Below, piece after piece: positions 30,892-42,504 of a stretch of 64,000 nt of DNA; the stretch's first letter is position 1; each line of letters begins with the position of its first letter. The notes under the pieces were generated by a model, which worked only from the letters and a program-made list of their open reading frames with translations, was not told the origin of the DNA and ran no database searches. The position numbers and the translations under genes are program-made. The stretch is taken from NCBI GenBank assembly GCA_023213395.1, contig CM041465.1, positions 68,269,741-68,333,740 of the forward strand. The letters are read 5' to 3'. The DNA is from Cycas panzhihuaensis (taxonomy: Eukaryota; Cycadophyta).

Positions 30892-31529
30892 TGGTATCAG
30901 AGTCGTAGGGTCCTACACAGCCGAAGCTGAAAGTTGGGTAGAGCGGTGAGATTGTTGGTTGACAGGTGATGCCATCAAACCCAAGACATGTCTTGAGGAT
31001 CCATCAACTCCAACAACACATAGAAGCAGGCACAACTATCAATGGTGGTTGAAGCAGTGAAAATCACCAATCAACGAAGAATAAGGGTTTGTCGTGTGAC
31101 ACCTCTTGGAAGGATATAAAATCCTAGATCCCTTGCGTGTTCAATCAATTCAAGGAGTGTAATCAATATGATCCAAAGGATCTTTTGTGGTGGGTTTTTT
31201 TTTGAAAGGATTTTCCGCGTAAATCCTATGTATTGTGCATTTGCATTCTGTGTAAATATTTGTGTGCTTGATGTTTATGGTTAAAGATTCTACGGGTAGG
31301 AACATATATGTATGAATTCATGTTCCTTAACATGGTATCAGAGTCGTAGGGTCCTACACAGTCGAAGCTGAAAGTTGGGTAGAGCGGTGAGATTGTTGGT
31401 TGACAGGTGATGCCATCAAACCCAAGACACGTCTTAAGGATCCATCAACTCGAACAACACATAGAAGCAGGCACGACTATCAATGGTGGTTGAGGCGGTG
31501 AAAATCACCAATCAATGAAGAATAAGGGT
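30648..31529 (+). repeat. 441-bp tandem duplication: LTR end, PBS and leader of C10
   Basis: Unit 1 (about 30648-31088) and unit 2 (about 31089-31529) align with a constant offset of 441 at their start (GTGACACCTCTTGG), at the PBS, and at their end (AATAAGGGT). Each carries the 3' part of the LTR, the primer site and about 190 bp of leader. The units differ by scattered substitutions. Confidence 0.9.
30892..30903 (+). promoter_or_regulatory. C10 primer-binding site, first copy
   Basis: TGGTATCAGAGT follows the LTR. An identical site occurs at 31333-31344 in the duplicated segment. Confidence 0.9.
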
Positions 31530-32713
31530 CTGTTGCGGTTAATGTTTAGTTGTGAAGGCTATGTTCGTGATATGAATTAACTCGTTGGGGGCCATCCGAA
31601 GCTTGTTGGTGATCAGAGGTAGTGATTGAAGCCTACATAGCATGTTCTGATGGTGATTCGATAGGGATGAGGACAACCATGCATGTATACACGTAAGTTG
31701 GTTCTTTTTTCAACAAAGCACCATAAATTCAAGTATAATACGCTTATTATTGCGGTCAAACATACAATTTTCATGTGAGGACATGATTGGAGTCCTAGAT
31801 TTGTGTTGATCTGTCCTTGTATGAGTGTTGGACTACATACACAGTAGTAGTAGTGGTTGTTTGTTAGAGCATTTGTGTTGTATTAAAGTTTGGTGCTATT
31901 TGTTTGATTATGAGCCATCGTAGCATGTTTTATGTGTGATTTAAGCCCAAACCTGTCAAACAAAAGTTGGTTGGGATGCTCTCTGAGTGGCTGGGTAGCA
32001 TTAGAAGCATCCTTACCAGTTGTAAGGATGGGAGAGAGTGGTTGACGTTCGATTGACCCACATTGGTCACACGGCTGTTGCACTTCATCTTGCGGCTGCT
32101 GCCCTCTTTCACGCGCTGCGGGAGATTCCACAAGGTTTTATTTGAAGTAAATTAAACCTTTGGAACCTTAATCCTATATTTAACACATGTTTTTTTAAGA
32201 TATTTTAACATGTGCTTTAAGTGAAGAGGTGTAGGACATATAAAAATGTCGCAAACCTTGGAATATGCCTTTTGGCATATTCCCTTTATAATTCAACTTT
32301 ATAAAAGGCCCTTTACTATTGATATGAGAAATATTACATAATGTGAAGTATTTTGAAGTGATTTGAAATGTTTTGAAGCGTTTTGGAGTGTTGTTCGAGC
32401 ACATTTATTGTGGAATTTAACTTGGAGATTGTGCCTGAACCCTGTGAGAAGAGTTCCTTGGTCTTTGGAGTACTTTTTGAAGCATTTTAAGTCCTTCTTT
32501 AAGGTTTTTTTGTAATTTTGAGGACGATTTGAGGCTTGTTGGTGAGGGGCAAACAGTTGGTGAGCCGCCCAGAGCATGCATAGTCGTTGTTCGGGATTCC
32601 CTCTATAAGGGTGCTTGAGCTAGAGGAGGCCACAATGGTGCACTTTTTTCCGAAAAGTCTATTAGACTATCATCTGGCGTTTTTTGACTTGTGTTGAAGT
32701 TTGTTTCTCGAGA
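31530..32713 (+). other. C10 leader with TTTTGAAG repeats
   Basis: No coding. From 32340 to 32530 the words TTTTGAAG, TTTGAAA and TTTTGGAG recur (for example 32346-32390). The leader of C16 has the complementary pattern in the opposite orientation next to a related gag, so this looks like a family feature. Confidence 0.5.
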
Positions 32714-33570
32714 TGGAGTGCGTGATGCCGAAGGTTATCTTCAACGGTAACAGTTTCAGTGAGTGGAAGGCCAACATGGAGCTGGTATTAATGATGAATC
32801 AACTTTGGGGAATTACTAAGGCAAAGGTTGACGTAGTCCCACTTGATCATAAAGAGCGAGTGAGACTTGAGGAGAAGTAATTTATGGTCGTAGAATTGTT
32901 AAAATTATCCCTGGCATTGGACCAAAGGACTTTGGTTTACAACCTGGAACAACTAGATGAGATATGGACAAAATTGTGTGATACTTTTGAGAAAAAGAAG
33001 ACGAATAAACGTATTGCCCTAATGTTGGAGCTACTCAATTCACGTGTAGAAGATGATAATAACATCAGTTCCTACTTGAATAAAATTACTGACTTGAGGA
33101 ATAAGCTAGAAGAATTGAAGCCAAATTCAATCAATGATGGCTCCTATTTGCGATAATCATGTTGAAGTTGTCGACTGCTTTTGCCACTTTCAAACCATAT
33201 ACGGTAGAGATGACGTGATGGAGGCAAAAACCTTTGATGGTATTAAGAACCTTATTCTGGCAGAGGATGCCAAGCTGAAACATCATGGAATGCTTGGAGG
33301 TTTTGAATCAATTCAGGCCTTAGTCATGAAGACTTAGAGGAAAGAGGCCACTCAAGAGGAAAAGTTCACATAGAGGTCTGGAGAAAGTTCTCAGGAAAAG
33401 AAGAAATTCAATGGAAAATGCAACTATTACAAAAAGGATGGTCACAGAGAGGAACTATTGGTTCAAGAGATGTGACAAGCGCAAAGTAAGTTAGGATGAC
33501 AAAGGGAAGAGCGTTGCTGCACATTGTGTCAGGGTGACAACCTTATCAACTGAGTCAGATCGGAGAGATT
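32714..33570 (+). pseudogene. C10 gag remnant
   Basis: The ATG at 32714 starts MECVMPKVIFNGNSFSEWK, then ANMELVLMMNQLWGITK. A TAA follows EEK (32878), probably a former Gln codon. The core 32884-33156 is open (YNLEQLDEIWTKLCDTF, YLNKITDLRNKLEEL). A shift leads into 33134-33337 (EAKTFDGIKNLILAEDAKLK). Near 33415-33470 there is a degraded CCHC knuckle (NCNYYKKDGH). It is the same gag type as C6 and C16. Confidence 0.87.
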
Positions 33571-35170
33571 ATTGGATTTTGGACTCAAGTGCAGAAGCAT
33601 ATCTCTTACCAGAAGCGCAACTTTGATACGGTGAACGAAAATCACAATGGTGCCAAAATCATTGTTGGTGATGCTCGCGTATTACCGGTGGAAGGTATCA
33701 ACGAAGTTTCCTTAGCGGGTGGTCAACTTATAAGGGTATACAATGTACCCAAGATGCAATTGAATTTGCTTTCGGCCTAGGAGATCTGCAAATAAGGTAT
33801 GAAGGTGGAGCTATACCATGATAGATGCCTAATTAAGGATCATAAGCGAAATTTCTCTATAATTGCTACTAGGAAGGTCAGAGATAACTTTTGGGTGTTT
33901 GAGAAGTTTCAATCTTAGAAGAAGTCTTACACCTTTGTTGCTAGCGTTGATGATGTGAGCAAACTATGGCATAATCGCCTAGGACACCTTAATTATGGGA
34001 GCATGGCACTGTTGAAGAGATTGAAGATGGTGGAAGGTTTACCATCCATTTCTCAGACGATGTTTGTGAAGGGTGCATGTATGGAAAGCATCACCGCTAC
34101 CCTTTTGCTCGGAATAATGCTTGCAGAGCCAAGGAGAAGCTGGAGCTTGTGCATAAGGATATAATGGGTCCAATCCCAAAGCTCTCAATATCACGAGCTC
34201 ATTACACCCTAGTGTTTGTGGATGATTACACTAGGAAGGCCTAAGTATACTTTCTGAAGAAAAAGTCGGATGTATTTGATCACTTTTGTGATTGGAAAGC
34301 GATGGTTGAAAATAAAAGTGAGAAAAAGATTAATTCATTAAGAAGTGATGATGGCAAGGAATATAACAATCATGCATTTAATTAGTTCTGCCATGATCAT
34401 GGTATAAAGCGAGAATTTACGGTCCCATATACCCCACAACAAAATGAAGTTGTTGAAAGAAAGAATCGTACCATGATGAAGATGGCAAGGTGTATGGTGC
34501 ATGCTAAAAACTTGTCATCGATGTTTTGGGCAGAGGCTATGGTGTCCACTGTTTATATTCTGAACCAGGTACCCACTCAGGCAGTTCGTAGCATGACCCC
34601 TGAAGAAAAATGGACAAGTCAAAAGTTTGTCATTGACCATTTGAAAACCTTTGGTTGTATTGGATATGCCCACATGCTAGATGACACTCGCAAGAAGTTG
34701 GATCAGAAAAGTCTGAAGTGTATTTTTATGGGGTATTATGATCAAAATAAAGCTTACAGACTATGGGATCCGCAAGGGAGAAAAATTGTGATTAGTCAGG
34801 TTGTAAAATTTGATGAGTCGTCAACGTATCATGCTAAAAAATCATCAGAAGAGCCTTTTTATCCCCCACTACTTCCATTCCCAGATTCATCAGGAGAAGA
34901 GGACAATGAGCCAGTTGTTGAAATACATGAGAAAACAGGGCCAAATGGGTCGAGTAATAGTGAGGCGCTGCCACGTGAAGAAGCACCTCCAAGAATGGGT
35001 CGTTCTATACCATTATGGGCAAGGAAGACAATTGAAGATTTCAAAGCAGCGATTAATACCCTTGCTAATGAGAGGAGAACAAGAAGTCAACATGCCATTC
35101 GAACTCTATTGGTAGACACCAACAACTCTAGTGATCCTGATTCGTATGATGAGGCGAAAGGAGACCCATG
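33571..35170 (+). pseudogene. C10 protease and integrase remnant
   Basis: The protease motif is WILDSSAEAYL (about 33570), in which the Gly of D-S-G is replaced by Ser. Frames then change (33589-33780: GDARVLPVEGINEVSL). Pre-integrase: KLWHNRLGHLNYGSM at 33955, with the Cys pair shifted out of frame near 34070. Integrase core: LVFVDDYTRKA then TAG (expected Trp), SLRSDDGKEYN and NEVVERKNRTMMKMA. The run 34473-35171 is open through the integrase C-terminus and the Pro/Glu-rich linker, ending PLWARKTIEDFKAA. Confidence 0.87.
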
Positions 35171-35816
35171 ATGGAGAGCTGTGATGGAGGGGGAGTATGG
35201 TTCGCTCATGAAAAATGACACATGAGATTTGGTTCCGCTCTTTCTAACGAAGAATATTGTTGGATGCAAGTGGGTCTACAAGACTAAGTTCTGCTCTGAT
35301 GGAGAGGTGGACAAGTACAAGGCCAGGCTTGTTACTCAAGGGTTCAAACAGAAAGAAGGAATTGACTACGATGAGACATTTGCACCAGTCTTCAAGATAA
35401 CGACGGTCCGATTGATCATTTCTTTAGTAGCTGCTTATGGTTGGGAGTTACACCAGATGGACGTCAACTCCACATTTCTTAATGGAGTTCTAAAGGAGGA
35501 GATATACATGTCACAACCTCTAGGATTCATTAAGGAATGCCAGAAGCATCTTGTATGCTGGTTGAAGAAATCTCTCTATGGCCTGAAATAAGCACCCTGT
35601 GCTTGGTATGAGAAGATGGATGCCAAGTTAAAGTTGAAGGTTTCGTAATTTCTGAAATTGACCCAAATTTGTATGTGAAAATGAGGGGGACTTCAATAGT
35701 CACTTGTGTGGTGTATGTGGATGATTTAATCATCGGAGGCAATTGTAACAAGACTATTGTAGAAGTCAAGTACAATTTGGGAGCTTCTTTTGACATGATA
35801 GACCTTAGGAGGCTTC
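35171..35816 (+). pseudogene. C10 reverse transcriptase, part before C11
   Basis: Open 35229-35591: KNIVGCKWVYKTKFCSDGEV, FAPVFKITTVRLIISLVAA, MDVNSTFLNGVLKEEIYM. TAA replaces Gln in YGLK-APCAW at about 35589. After a shift the catalytic VVYVDDLIIGG lies at about 35709-35740. The frame runs into the C11 LTR at DLRRL and resumes at 46289. Confidence 0.88.
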
Positions 35817-35992
35817 TATTAGAATGTAATGTTTTATCTTATGTCATAGACTAAATATTTAATATATGTAACCGACGAACACGTGTCATTTAAATGTATT
35901 TCGGTTACAAACCCTAATTGTATCTATTCACTTGAGCTTTCAATGATAATCATCAAGCATTCTTCATCTATCTTTGATTTAGCATTCTGACA
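35817..35992 (+). repeat. C11 5' LTR
   Basis: 176 bp; the first base pair of the TG terminus is mutated to TA. It ends TTCTGACA at the PBS. Confidence 0.9.
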
Positions 35993-36004
35993 TGGTATCA
36001 GAGC
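35993..36004 (+). promoter_or_regulatory. C11 primer-binding site
   Basis: TGGTATCAGAGC, an exact initiator-Met-tRNA site, next to the LTR. Confidence 0.94.
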
Positions 36005-36734
36005 AGGTTATTCTGCTTGATTAAGAGAGGATCTCTACAAAATCAAGTGAGAGAGACAAGTACAATCTCAGACAAGTTGTGAAGGAGAAAGACAAAGGAC
36101 TTCAAACAAAGCTAAAGCAGAGAAGGAGACGAACACCTGAAGCAGTGAAAGAAGGAGGCAAGAAGACCAAGCAAAGTAGGATTAGAGCATAAAACGAGTA
36201 CATAAGTGACTGTAGGGAACCATACGGTCGTACGGACTTGGAAAAATCAAGGTTTTAGATTTCAACGAAACTCACCCAAATTGAAGATCTCGATGCCTCT
36301 TCATGTTTCTCTTCTATCACGAAGTGATCCGAGGTCATTTGAAGGGGGTTTTAGCCCTTTTACCAGCCACGCGAGTGTAGGAAGGATTTTGAAGTTTTTT
36401 CTCAGATCAGAGAAGATCTTTGGGTAATCTCAGACCAAAACTCTTTGTATGAAGCATACAAGTCTATTGAATTCTCTTGTGGAATTATTTCTTGAAGATT
36501 TTGGAAGATTTTTTCATTTTTGTGAGAAACCCTAGTCGCCCCTTTGGAGATTTTGGGCCAGATTTCTCTCAAATCAGAAGCTGTCTCAAAAAAGTAACTG
36601 TAGATCTCTATTCTACTCGTCAAGACCTTTCATTTGAGATAGGTCTCATCCCCATCCGTACAGTTTGGGTATTGCACGGAAATCTGTACCGTTGTACAGT
36701 CTAGGGCTCCCAGAACATACTTTTGTCTTTAGAA

Positions 36735-37685
36735 ATGGCTTCCTCTATCCTAGCTCTGTTCGATAATGATCGGCTTACTAGTACTAAACCACATTTGGAA
36801 AATTAAGATAGAGACCCTCCTTGGAGCTAAAAATGCTTGGAAAATTGCAACAGGAGCTGAAACCAAACCAAAGGATGTTGGGCCTAAACAAACTAGCTAG
36901 GAAGATTGGGATAGCATAGGGGTTATAATTTTGAAATTATCTATTTTAGATTCCCTTCTTATCTATGTTGAAAATTTGTACTCCATTGAAAGCATTTAGA
37001 AGTGTCTGGAAAACCTGTATGGACAAAAGAATAGGGCTAGGATAATAGCCTTGAAAGAAGAACTGTTCAAACTTCATATGAAAGAGTTCGGAACAGTTAC
37101 TGATTTCTTGCATCAGATAATTTCACTGAGGAATGATCTCTCCAATGTCGGTGCTCCACTCACTGATCAATAGTTGGTAGAACTTGTGGTCAGTAAATTA
37201 CGTAAATTGTTTAATGTAATGATAAACACCATCACTAATACTGATTAAATAACAACAATGACGATGGACACTCTAACAGGATTGTTACTAAGACAGGAGT
37301 AGAGAAACAGGAGATATGAGGATGCAAGTGAATTGGAGGATGCTTTTGCCTTTTGATTGAACCTGGGTTTTAGAGGATGCGACAGAGGAAGAGGAAGAAC
37401 TCCCGAAGGTCGTGCTTCATCATGAGGCCATTGCTAAGATGCAAGAGGGCGAGGTCGCAATATTACTCTGAGAATTTGTTACAATTATGGTAAGACTGGT
37501 CATTTTGTTAGCTCTTATAAAGCATTTGATGTGTGTTATCATTGTGGCCAATCGGGACATTTTCTATACCAATGCAAGAAAGCAGATATCCAGAGAGGGA
37601 AACGACCCGTGGAAAACTACAGCAAGGAACAGACCAGTGATGATGATGATGATGATGAGGAAACAACTTACATCGTCGCCCTAGC
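36735..37685 (+). pseudogene. C11 gag remnant
   Basis: The ATG at 36735 starts MASSILALFDNDRLTSTK. Missing bases and stops break the N-terminus (the W-x-I-K-I motif is shifted and followed by TAG). The middle is legible (CLENLYGQKNRARIIALKEE at about 37000-37065, then FKLHMKEFG), with TAG/TAA at expected Gln or Trp codons. Near 37470-37590 the first zinc knuckle is damaged (CYNYGKTGHFVSSY) and the second intact (CYHCGQSGHFLYQC). A (GAT)n run at about 37637-37656 encodes poly-Asp before the protease. Confidence 0.85.
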
Positions 37686-39248
37686 AGCAAGCCTCTAGGA
37701 TAAAGATGTACGGTACATCGACTAAGGAGCCTCTTGCCATATGATCGGCCGAGAAGAATGGTTCGAAAGCCTGTGACCATATACTTCTGACAAATTCGTG
37801 GAATTGGGAGATAATACTCCCTTGAAATCAAAGGAGTTGGAACCATTGCCATTAAAATAAAAGACAAAGTCGAGAAAATTGGAAATGTACTTTTGGTACC
37901 TGGTTTAAAAATGAACTTATTGTTTGCTTCTCAACTCAAGAAAAAGGGGTTGAGCACTGTATTTGATGAGAAAGGATTTTGTTATATCCTAGACATGAAA
38001 AATAATGGCCATGTAATTGCAAAAGGGGCTGAAAGCAATGACCTGTATAGGCTGCTATCACACCCAATTGTACTTGATGTAAAAGCTTGTACTGTAGTAA
38101 GTCATAATAATAAGATGTGGCATTTGAAGTATGGTCATCCCCCCATGGAAAAATTAAAAAACATGGAAAGGAATGGTCTAGTAATTGGTTTGCCTCCAAT
38201 CTCATCAAGTAACTTTGTATGTAAAAGCTGCTAGTATGGCAAACAACATAGGCTGCCATTCCATGAAAGCAAATGGTGAACACAAAAAAAGTTAGAATTA
38301 GTTCACACTGATTTGTGTGGTCCATTTACCCCACACTCCATCAACGGAAGTAGATACTTCCTCACATTCATAGATGATTTAACCAGAAAAATCTAGATTT
38401 ATCTCTTGCATACTAAATCAAAAGTCTTTGATGTATTCAAAGAGTTCAAAGCCTAGGTTGAATAAGAGGCTGATTCCAAAATAAAATGCTTGAGATCTGT
38501 TGGAGGAGGCAAATACATTTTGAAAGAGTTTTTGGAATATTGCAAAGTCAAAGGGATACAGAGGCAGTTCACAACTCCATACACACTCCAATCAAATGGG
38601 GTGGTAGAAAGAAAGAACAGAGTTATTATGGGGATGGCACACAATATGTTGATTGGCAAAAACATTCCAAAAACATATTGGGTTGAAGCAGTTAGCACAA
38701 CCTGTTACTTCCTGAATAGGAGCCCAACCAAAGTAGTAGACCTTCTTACTCCAGAGGAAGCATGCACTGGAAGGAAACTGGACATAAGTGACCTCAAGGT
38801 ATTTGGCAACCAAGCCTTTGTCCACATACTAGACAAAAAAATGACAAAGCTAGGGTTAAAAAGTCTGGAATGCATTATGGTAGGATACAACAAAAACTCC
38901 AAAGCCTACAAGTATATAGATCCCAAAACAAATAATGTGTATGTAACCAGAGATGTTGTTTTCAATGAAGAAGACAAGGAAGAAAGTATAAGCCAAATTC
39001 CAATGATAGAGAAAACACCTCAGATAGCCTATCTTGATACTCCTATAGAAGAAGAATCAGGTATGACTACAGAAGAAATTTTTGAAGAGTCTTTTTCACC
39101 TCAAGATTCTCATTCAAACTCTACTCTTCAAGAAGAAGAAGTCTCTCCAGAAGAGTCTGGGACTGAAGCAGGTAAAAAGGAAAAGAGGGTTCCCAAATGG
39201 TACCTCAAAACTATAAAGGAAAAAGCAAAATCCTTTCCCACAGAATAA
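37686..39248 (+). pseudogene. C11 protease and integrase remnant
   Basis: Protease: YID, stop, GASCHMIG at about 37715; the Ser of D-S-G is a TAA. Pre-integrase 37893-38234 is open with WHLKYGHPPMEKLK and CKSC, then a TAG for Gln. Integrase: VHTDLCGPF (first Asp, about 38305), FIDDLTRKI, then stops. 38490-39248 is open from SVGGGKYILKEF (the second-Asp region, where the expected SDGGGEY reads SVGGGKY, so Asp is lost) through VVERKNRVIMGMA to the linker KRVPKWYLKTIKE. Confidence 0.87.
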
Positions 39249-40427
39249 GAAGCCAAAAGCCAAAAGCCCTGTTCAGTCAGGTAGAACCAGAATCGTTCAC
39301 TAAAGCAAAAGAACATTTTGAATGGAGGAAGGCCGTGGATGTTGAACTAGAGTCCATAATCAAAAACTAGACTTGGGAACTGGTTGAGTTGCCATCCAAC
39401 AAATCAGTTGTAAATTGCAAATGGGTCTACAAAATCAAAAAGGGGCTCGAGGGGAAAATAGAAAGATACAAAGCCAAGTTAGTTGCAAAAGGTTACACCC
39501 AAACAACATGTGTAGATTATGAAGAAACATTCTCTCTAGTGGCCAAACTAAACATAGTAAGAACAATTTTAGCTTTGGAAGCACAAAAAAATTGGAACAT
39601 ATACCAGTTGGACGTGAAAAGCGCCTTCTTAAATGGCGAATTAGAAGAGGAGGTTTACATGTCTCAACCTGAGCGATATGTCAAAGAAGGGCAAGATCAC
39701 CTAGTCTGCAAGTTGAAAAAGGCACAATATGGACTGAAACAGGCTCCTTGTGGTGGTATGCAAAACTTGATAATCATCTTTGCAATAATGGCTTCCAAAG
39801 GAGTAACACAGACTCAAGTCTATATATAAAAAATAGGGATGGTGCAATCACCATAATAGTGGTATATGTTGATGATATGATTCTCACTGGTGATGATGAA
39901 GAATCAATATTAGACATAAAGAATCAACTGGAAGGCAAATTTGAGATGACTAAATTGGGGCTTCTCAACTACTATTTAGGAATCCAAGTTGATCAGGAAA
40001 GTGATTCAATTTCTCTGTGCCAGAGTAATTACATTAAATACTTGCTAACCAAATTTCGTATGGAGGAATGCAATCCATGCTCTACACCCATAGAAGTGAA
40101 CTGCAACTTGATTCCAAATGAAAAGGAACCATGTGTGAATACAACCCTATACAGGTAACTCATTGGTAGCCTCATCTATCTCACAACAACCAGACCAAAC
40201 ATCTCATATGTTGTAGGTCTGATTTCAAGATATATGCATGACCCAAGAACAAAACACTGAAACACTGTAAAAGGGGTCTTGAGGTATCTAAAATGTACAA
40301 CAAGGTTCAAACTGGTATTTCTAAAAGAAAAATCTCTTCAGTTAACAGGGTTTTGTGATTCAGATTGGGCATGTGATAAAGAACAAAGTTAATCAACCAA
40401 CGGACATTGTTTCTTCCTAGGATCTTC
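39249..40427 (+). pseudogene. C11 reverse transcriptase and RNase H N-part
   Basis: [20 protein letters not shown] near 39372, after a TAG. Open 39389-39829 through [19 protein letters not shown] small shift at YGLKQAP, then 39748-40158 open with the catalytic VVYVDDMILTGDD at about 39860-39900 and ending at TAA for Gln in YR-LIGSLIY. RNase H begins (GFCDSDWACD) with stops and is cut by C12 after FFLGSS at 40427. Confidence 0.87.
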
Positions 40428-40637
40428 TGTAAAAATTCCTTTGAAGAGGAACAAATTCACTCTCTCAATATATTTTATTGATGATACGTTGTACATATAT
40501 ATACAAGTACAAGGTGGGTACGATTGGCAACCGCTCAACTATGTAACGCCACTTGTCATCTTGAGAAAGGAGAGAGAGGGGGTACATGACCCTTATATTA
40601 AATATTATAACCTAAGGTAAAACATTACCTTTTACAC
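40428..40637 (-). repeat. C12 3' LTR
   Basis: Plus-strand reading TGTAAAAATTCC...CCTTTTACA; it is the 3' LTR because the PPT complement (CCCCCTCTTAATG) follows on its right. Confidence 0.93.
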
Positions 40638-40657
40638 CCCCTCTTAATGTTTTACCT
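40616..40657 (-). other. C12 PPT hairpin (12-bp inverted repeat, one bulge)
   Basis: On the minus strand GGTAAAACATTA precedes the PPT (40657-40646), and TAATGTTTTTACC lies just inside U3 (40628-40616), with one extra T. In the 5' LTR the U3 arm is TAATGTTTTACC, an exact partner. Compared with C1 and C11 the second pair is G-C instead of A-T, on both strands of the stem. Confidence 0.82.
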
Positions 40658-40997
40658 ATCTTAACCCTAGTAGGTTTCTAAAAGCACTGAATTTCTCTTT
40701 CCCAAGAGGTTTAGTGAGCATATCAGCAATTTGATCTTCTAACGGACAATGTTGAAGTTCGATTTCTTTATTCTGTACGTTTTCCCTGATAAAATGATGA
40801 TGTACTTCGATATGCTTTGTTCTGGCATGTAGAACAGGATTCTTCGTCATTTTTATGGTACTTTGATTGTCACAAAATATTTGAGTAGACATTGTTTGTT
40901 CTTCTCCTAGTTCTTTTAGTAGTTGTTTAATCCACATCCCTTCACAAGCTGCGTTGACTGCCGACTTGTATTCTGCTTCTGTTCATGACAATGCAAC
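40656..40997 (-). pseudogene. C12 RNase H
   Basis: Minus strand; the open run 40937-40656 encodes QIFCDNQSTIKMTKNPVLHA, RTKHIEVHHHFIRENVQ, ADMLTKPLGKEKFSAFRNLL. A shift near 40990 separates it from the upstream part (AEYKSAVNAACEG). Confidence 0.88.
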
Positions 40998-40999
40998 CA

Positions 41000-42306
41000 T
41001 TGACTGTTTTTTACTGCTCCATGAGATCAAGGATTTTCCAAGGAAGAAACAATACCCTAATGTTGATTTTCTATCTATTTTGTCTCCAAATAGTCCGAAT
41101 CACGAGACCGTTAATTGTGTGTCGTTCTCTTTATCATATCTCAAGCCAAGATTCATGGTTCCCTTCAAGTAACGCAAGATTCTTTTTGCAGCATTCCAAT
41201 GTGGGATTTTAGGATTTTCCATGAATCTGGAGATCAACCCTACAGCGTATGATATGTCGGGTCGTGTGGCTATGAGATAAATTAAGCTTCCAACTAATTG
41301 TCTGTATTGTGTGGCATCAACTAAAGTTGCATCCTGTTCTGCAATCAACACAATCCCTGTTTCCATTGGTGTACTGACACTATTATAATTCTCCATTCCA
41401 AACTTGGTCAACAAGTTCTTTACATACTTTGTTTGTGAGAGAGTAATGGAAGAATTGTTTTGTTTAACTTCTATTCCAAGGTAGTAATGCAGCATTCCTA
41501 AATCCGTCATTTCAAATACCTTTTCAAACTTATCTTTGATAAATGCTATTGAATTTTTGTCATCTCCAGTGATCAGCATGTCGTCCACATATACTACAAC
41601 AATGGAGATAGATCCTGAATTACCTTTTACATACAGACTATGATCAGATTCACATCGATGAAAACCATTTTCTGTTAAGTATGAGTCTAATTTAGCATAC
41701 CAAGCTCTTGGAGCTTGTTTAAGCCCATATGCCTTCTTGGTTTGCAAACCATATTTTCCTGTCCTGCTTTTATGTATCCTTCTGGTTGATACATATATAC
41801 CTCTTCTTGAAGGTCTCCATTCAAGAACACACTTTTGACGTCCATTTGATAGATTTCCTAACCTTTTTGGGCAGCAAGAGCAATCACTGTTCTTACCGTA
41901 TTCAATTTTGCCACAGGTGAAAACGTTTCTTCATAATCGATTCCTGCTGTTTGAGTATAGCCTTTTGCTACCAGTCTGGCCTTGTATTTTTCTACTTCTC
42001 CATTTGGCTTCTCTTTTATCTTGTATACCCATTTGCAGTTTACAATGGGTTTGTTCTATTGGAATTGGGACGAGGTCCCATGTCTTGTTCTTTTGTATGG
42101 CTTCAATTTCAAAGATCCATTGCAATTCTCCAATTTTGGAAACTACTGGCTTCTTTATAAGAGTTTGGTTCAATGGAACAAATCAAAGTCTGAGGTTTCT
42201 GTGATCTTGTTCGATGTTCAAATATATCTCCTTTTGTTTCTTCAAGAGTTTTAAGATACCACCTTGGTACCTTTTTGAGGTGCATTTTGTAACGATTTTT
42301 CTTCAT
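41000..42306 (-). pseudogene. C12 reverse transcriptase
   Basis: Minus strand from about 42306. The linker KKVPRWYLKTLEETKGD and RT N-terminus (EANSF.QNWRIAM, NKTWDLVPIP) are followed by shifts around 42100-41750 (LNGDLQEEVYMYQPEGYIK in pieces). 41747-41100 is open: AYGLKQAPRAWYAKLDSYL, the catalytic VVYVDDMLITGDD at about 41595-41560, FEMTDLGMLHYYLGIEV, and the thumb to AKRILRYLKGTMNLG. Confidence 0.9.
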
Positions 42307-42504
42307 CTCGGAGTTAGAGTCATTCGATTCGAGGTTGCAACCATCGTTAGTTACTTATTTGGATTCTCATTTTCTCAAGAATCTTCATCTCAATTCTTTT
42401 CTCAAGTTATATCCGACTTGTCTTCCAACCGGTCGGGACATATATGCAAATGATCTTCATCAATCTATATTCTTTGTATCAATATTTTCCTTTTCTCGTC
42501 AAAA

